From contig JAVJWR010000029.1 of the NCBI GenBank assembly GCA_040221975.1, positions 62,001-126,000 of the forward strand: 64,000 nucleotides of DNA. Direction: 5' to 3'. Under the pieces are notes generated by a model, which saw only the letters and a program-made list of their open reading frames with translations, was not told the origin of the DNA and did not search any database. Source of the stretch: Haliea sp040221975 (GTDB lineage: Bacteria > Pseudomonadota > Gammaproteobacteria > Pseudomonadales > Halieaceae). Below, one piece after another: positions 62,004 through 64,000 of the stretch; the stretch's first letter is position 1, and each line of letters opens with the position of its first letter. The position numbers were made by a program, and so were the translations under genes.

Positions 62004-63086
62004 GTGACGGGGCACAGAATTACTGTTGGCGTGATTGGACTCGGGGGAGTAGGGCAACTCCACCTGCAGGCGATCGCTTCTTTGGGGTGTGTAAAGCTGG
62101 TATCAGTTTGCGATAGGGACCAATCTGTTCTCGAGGAGGTCTCAACGAGTTTTCGAGCCAAACCTTATGCCAGTTATCAAGACCTGCTACAAGCAGGTGG
62201 CATTGATCTCGTGCTTGTTTTAACCCCGGCTGCTACCCATCGCGAAATAGTTGAGGAGTCGGCAAGGCAGGGCGTGAACGTGTTGTGCGAAAAACCGCTT
62301 GCCACGACTCTGGACGATGCCGTGGCTATGTTGGAGACTTGCCGGAAGGAAGATGTGAAGTTTTTCTACGGTTCTTCCTATAGGTATCTACCGGCAATAC
62401 GCAAGGCCTATGACCTTATAAGATCGGGTGCAATCGGGAACGTTCAGTTGCTAACGGAACAGCTGGCGGGTGGTAACGGTCTTCCGGGTTATCGACAACT
62501 TAGTCCTGCACATTATCCGTTGGGTGGGCCAGGCGGCGCAGGTATGGGATTGATGGATCACGGAATCCATCTTGTCGATATATTTTCCTGGTTTGTCGGT
62601 GAGGAGATTGAGAAAGTTGAGGGTCAGGGGCAAATTTCTGGAGCAGCCCCGATACCGGAGTATATGACCATGGTCTTTCCTTGTGGGGCCGTCGGCCATC
62701 TTGTCTATTGCGCTGCAACGTTCAGTACTGCAGTTCCAAATGAGGGAATGTTCAGTAACGGACAGGGATGGCTTGCCGATGGAAGTATTGGCGAAGCAGG
62801 ACACTGGCAGAACGAGCCTGGATCAATTTCCGTATATGGTGACGCCGGCTCGCTCAGGATATTCCAGTACACGAATGCCCTATTTCTGAATGATGAAAAT
62901 GGGCCACGGCAGATTTCCCTGGAAGGCCGGCCGGCTTTTGGTCATTTTGCGACACAGATTGAGGCATGTGTCGCCGCACTGCTTCACGATCAGGATCCTC
63001 CAGTGACTGGCGAAGCTGGATTAAACGCGCTCGGGGCCATCCTTGCAATCTATCAAAGCGGTCCCTGCACGTATCCCCCAAGGTGA
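62004..63086 (+). CDS. Gfo/Idh/MocA-family oxidoreductase
   Basis: A 360-residue NAD(P)-dependent dehydrogenase. A Rossmann motif VIGLGGVGQLHLQAIA is at ~9-24, followed by the CEKPLATTLDDA motif with the catalytic Lys near 98. It oxidises a hydroxy group of a sugar, inositol or related polyol, or reduces a keto group. The start codon is GTG at 62004. The BKACE gene ends 12 bases before, so the two form an operon. In this context it could supply the 3-keto acid that BKACE cleaves, although MocA-type enzymes usually act on sugars. Confidence 0.88.
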   Translation: MTGHRITVGVIGLGGVGQLHLQAIASLGCVKLVSVCDRDQSVLEEVSTSFRAKPYASYQDLLQAGGIDLVLVLTPAATHREIVEESARQGVNVLCEKPLATTLDDAVAMLETCRKEDVKFFYGSSYRYLPAIRKAYDLIRSGAIGNVQLLTEQLAGGNGLPGYRQLSPAHYPLGGPGGAGMGLMDHGIHLVDIFSWFVGEEIEKVEGQGQISGAAPIPEYMTMVFPCGAVGHLVYCAATFSTAVPNEGMFSNGQGWLADGSIGEAGHWQNEPGSISVYGDAGSLRIFQYTNALFLNDENGPRQISLEGRPAFGHFATQIEACVAALLHDQDPPVTGEAGLNALGAILAIYQSGPCTYPPR

Positions 63087-63215
63087 GGTATGAAGGGGGT
63101 CGCCTGCGTTTCAAAGTCTAGGGTTATTTATTCAATACTACGCATAAGACAACATAGAAATAAATAGAGAATACTGCCTCCACCATAATCCTTACTACAG
63201 AAATGGGGGCACACA

Positions 63216-64000
63216 ATGCGTCGATACGGTCACGTAAAAAAATCACGACTGGAAAACACCTCTGGGTTGTCTACGAGCGTAATCGCGCTCTCCGCCGCAG
63301 TGGCTGCAGCAACATCTTCTCTGCCGACCATAGCAGCGGAGAAACAGGCGGAAAAGAATGTTCTTGAGGAAATCTCCATCACCGCCAGCCGTATTCAACG
63401 TAGCGGGTTCTCGGCCCCGACACCCACCACGGTGTTTAACCGAGATTTCCTCGATGCGCGCGCGGAGACTTCACTCGGAGACGTGTTGAACGAATCTCCT
63501 CAGTTTTTTGCTTCACGCTCGCCCGCAGCTAATACACTGAACGCCAACATCGTTGGCGCGAATTTTATGGATCTGCGAGGTTTTGGACCGAACCGCACCC
63601 TGGTTCTGCTTGATGGTCGCCGCGTGGTGCCAACCACGGACGGAAACCTGGTGGATTTGAATCTCTTTCCGTCTGCCCTGGTCGAACGCGTTGAAGTGGT
63701 AACCGGCGGTGCTTCTGCCGCATGGGGCTCTGATGCCGTGACAGGTGTCGTAAACGTGATTCTTAAATCCGACATGGACGGGTTCGAGGGATCGATTCAG
63801 ACCGGGCAATCAGAGGTTGGAGATGCTGAAGAGTACAAGGCCTCTCTTGGGTGGGGTGGCTCGTTTGCAAATGATCGCGCCCGTATCATGGTAGGGGCTG
63901 AACTCTTTGAGACCAAGGGGGTGGTTGATCAGAAATCAAGATCCTGGGCACGAGATGAATGGCAGTTGGTTCAGAATCCGAACTTCGGGATGGAGGGGGA
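63216..64000 (+). CDS. TonB-dependent receptor, 3' end cut by the window edge
   Basis: 261 codons are visible. A signal peptide reaches about residue 41 (VIALSAAVAAATSSLPTIAA), followed by LEEISITASRI and a plug with MDLRGFGPNRTLVLLDGRRVVP and VERVEVVTGGASAAWGSDAVTGVVNVI. The wording VLLDGRR and SAAWGSDAVTGVVN is that of the large TonB receptors for complex organic compounds and is distinct from the receptor at 53945. The barrel lies beyond the window. GGGGG lies 6 bases before the ATG. It probably ends the same accessory region. Confidence 0.92.
   Translation, partial: MRRYGHVKKSRLENTSGLSTSVIALSAAVAAATSSLPTIAAEKQAEKNVLEEISITASRIQRSGFSAPTPTTVFNRDFLDARAETSLGDVLNESPQFFASRSPAANTLNANIVGANFMDLRGFGPNRTLVLLDGRRVVPTTDGNLVDLNLFPSALVERVEVVTGGASAAWGSDAVTGVVNVILKSDMDGFEGSIQTGQSEVGDAEEYKASLGWGGSFANDRARIMVGAELFETKGVVDQKSRSWARDEWQLVQNPNFGMEG

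Noticed and set aside
42871..64000. Polysaccharide utilisation locus of the SusC/SusD type
   Set aside because: There is no SusD-like protein and only one glycosidase; most genes concern amide and amino acid chemistry.
1..64000. CRISPR array, tRNA or rRNA genes
   Set aside because: I saw no regularly spaced repeats, cloverleaf sequences or rRNA-like stretches on either strand.

Overview
The window looks like a chromosome segment of a marine-type gammaproteobacterium. The best guess is the Halieaceae/Spongiibacteraceae (OM60/NOR5-like) group. The clues are paired DUF3391/HD-GYP proteins, many SDR and LLM oxidoreductases with sulfotransferases, TonB-dependent receptors, and typical GGAGG ribosome sites. 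This rests on gene content only. Coding is dense. The left 41 kb is G+C rich; the right 21 kb reads as less G+C rich and may have a different origin. I found no rRNA, tRNA or CRISPR array.

Layout. (1) 1-2765: two paralogous HD-GYP signalling proteins around a small exported protein. (2) 2911-22376: about 21 genes on both strands with six SDRs, two LLM-type flavin oxidoreductases, two PAPS-type sulfotransferases, a cluster of small EthD/Dabb-type barrel proteins, a lipocalin-like protein, two DUF1214-type proteins, an acyl-CoA ligase, a zinc alcohol dehydrogenase, a pterin dehydratase and a DegT-fold enzyme with the PLP lysine replaced by histidine. The paralogue pairs and shared enzyme types suggest one catabolic or modifying pathway for a hydroxylated hydrophobic compound. 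This is the best candidate for an undescribed system, and its substrate is unknown. (3) 22481-31609: housekeeping and envelope genes (ChaB, DUF4112, VOC protein, polysaccharide deacetylase with Bax-like glucosaminidase, thioesterase, PEMT-type methyltransferase, DksA-type zinc finger, Tat/lipoprotein SDR, TauD dioxygenase, AGCS symporter) ending in a truncated permease. (4) 32035-33025: a decayed tyrosine integrase. (5) 33159-40917: a branched-chain keto acid dehydrogenase operon (E1alpha, E1beta, E2, E3) with a divergent BkdR-type Lrp regulator and an operator-like inverted repeat, followed by a broken branched-chain aminotransferase and an acyl-CoA dehydrogenase.

(6) 41033-42790: a gene graveyard holding the C-terminal half of an MFS transporter and the N-terminal part of a TonB receptor, both broken by stops and frameshifts. 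(7) 42871-64000: a second accessory region. It has a Tat-exported GH116 glucosylceramidase-like enzyme with an inserted beta-sandwich module, a fold-II PLP dehydratase with an Asp/Glu racemase, an exported penicillin-acylase-type Ntn hydrolase, an aspartoacylase-family deacylase, a LysR regulator, an MFS transporter, two TonB receptors, a very large TolB-propeller/amidohydrolase fusion, an amino-acid permease, a beta-keto acid cleavage enzyme and a Gfo/Idh/MocA dehydrogenase. The working model is outer-membrane uptake, periplasmic deacylation or hydrolysis of an amide- or glycoside-linked compound such as an N-acyl amino acid, import of the amino part, and its deamination and cleavage in the cytoplasm. 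This is inferred from gene content and order only.
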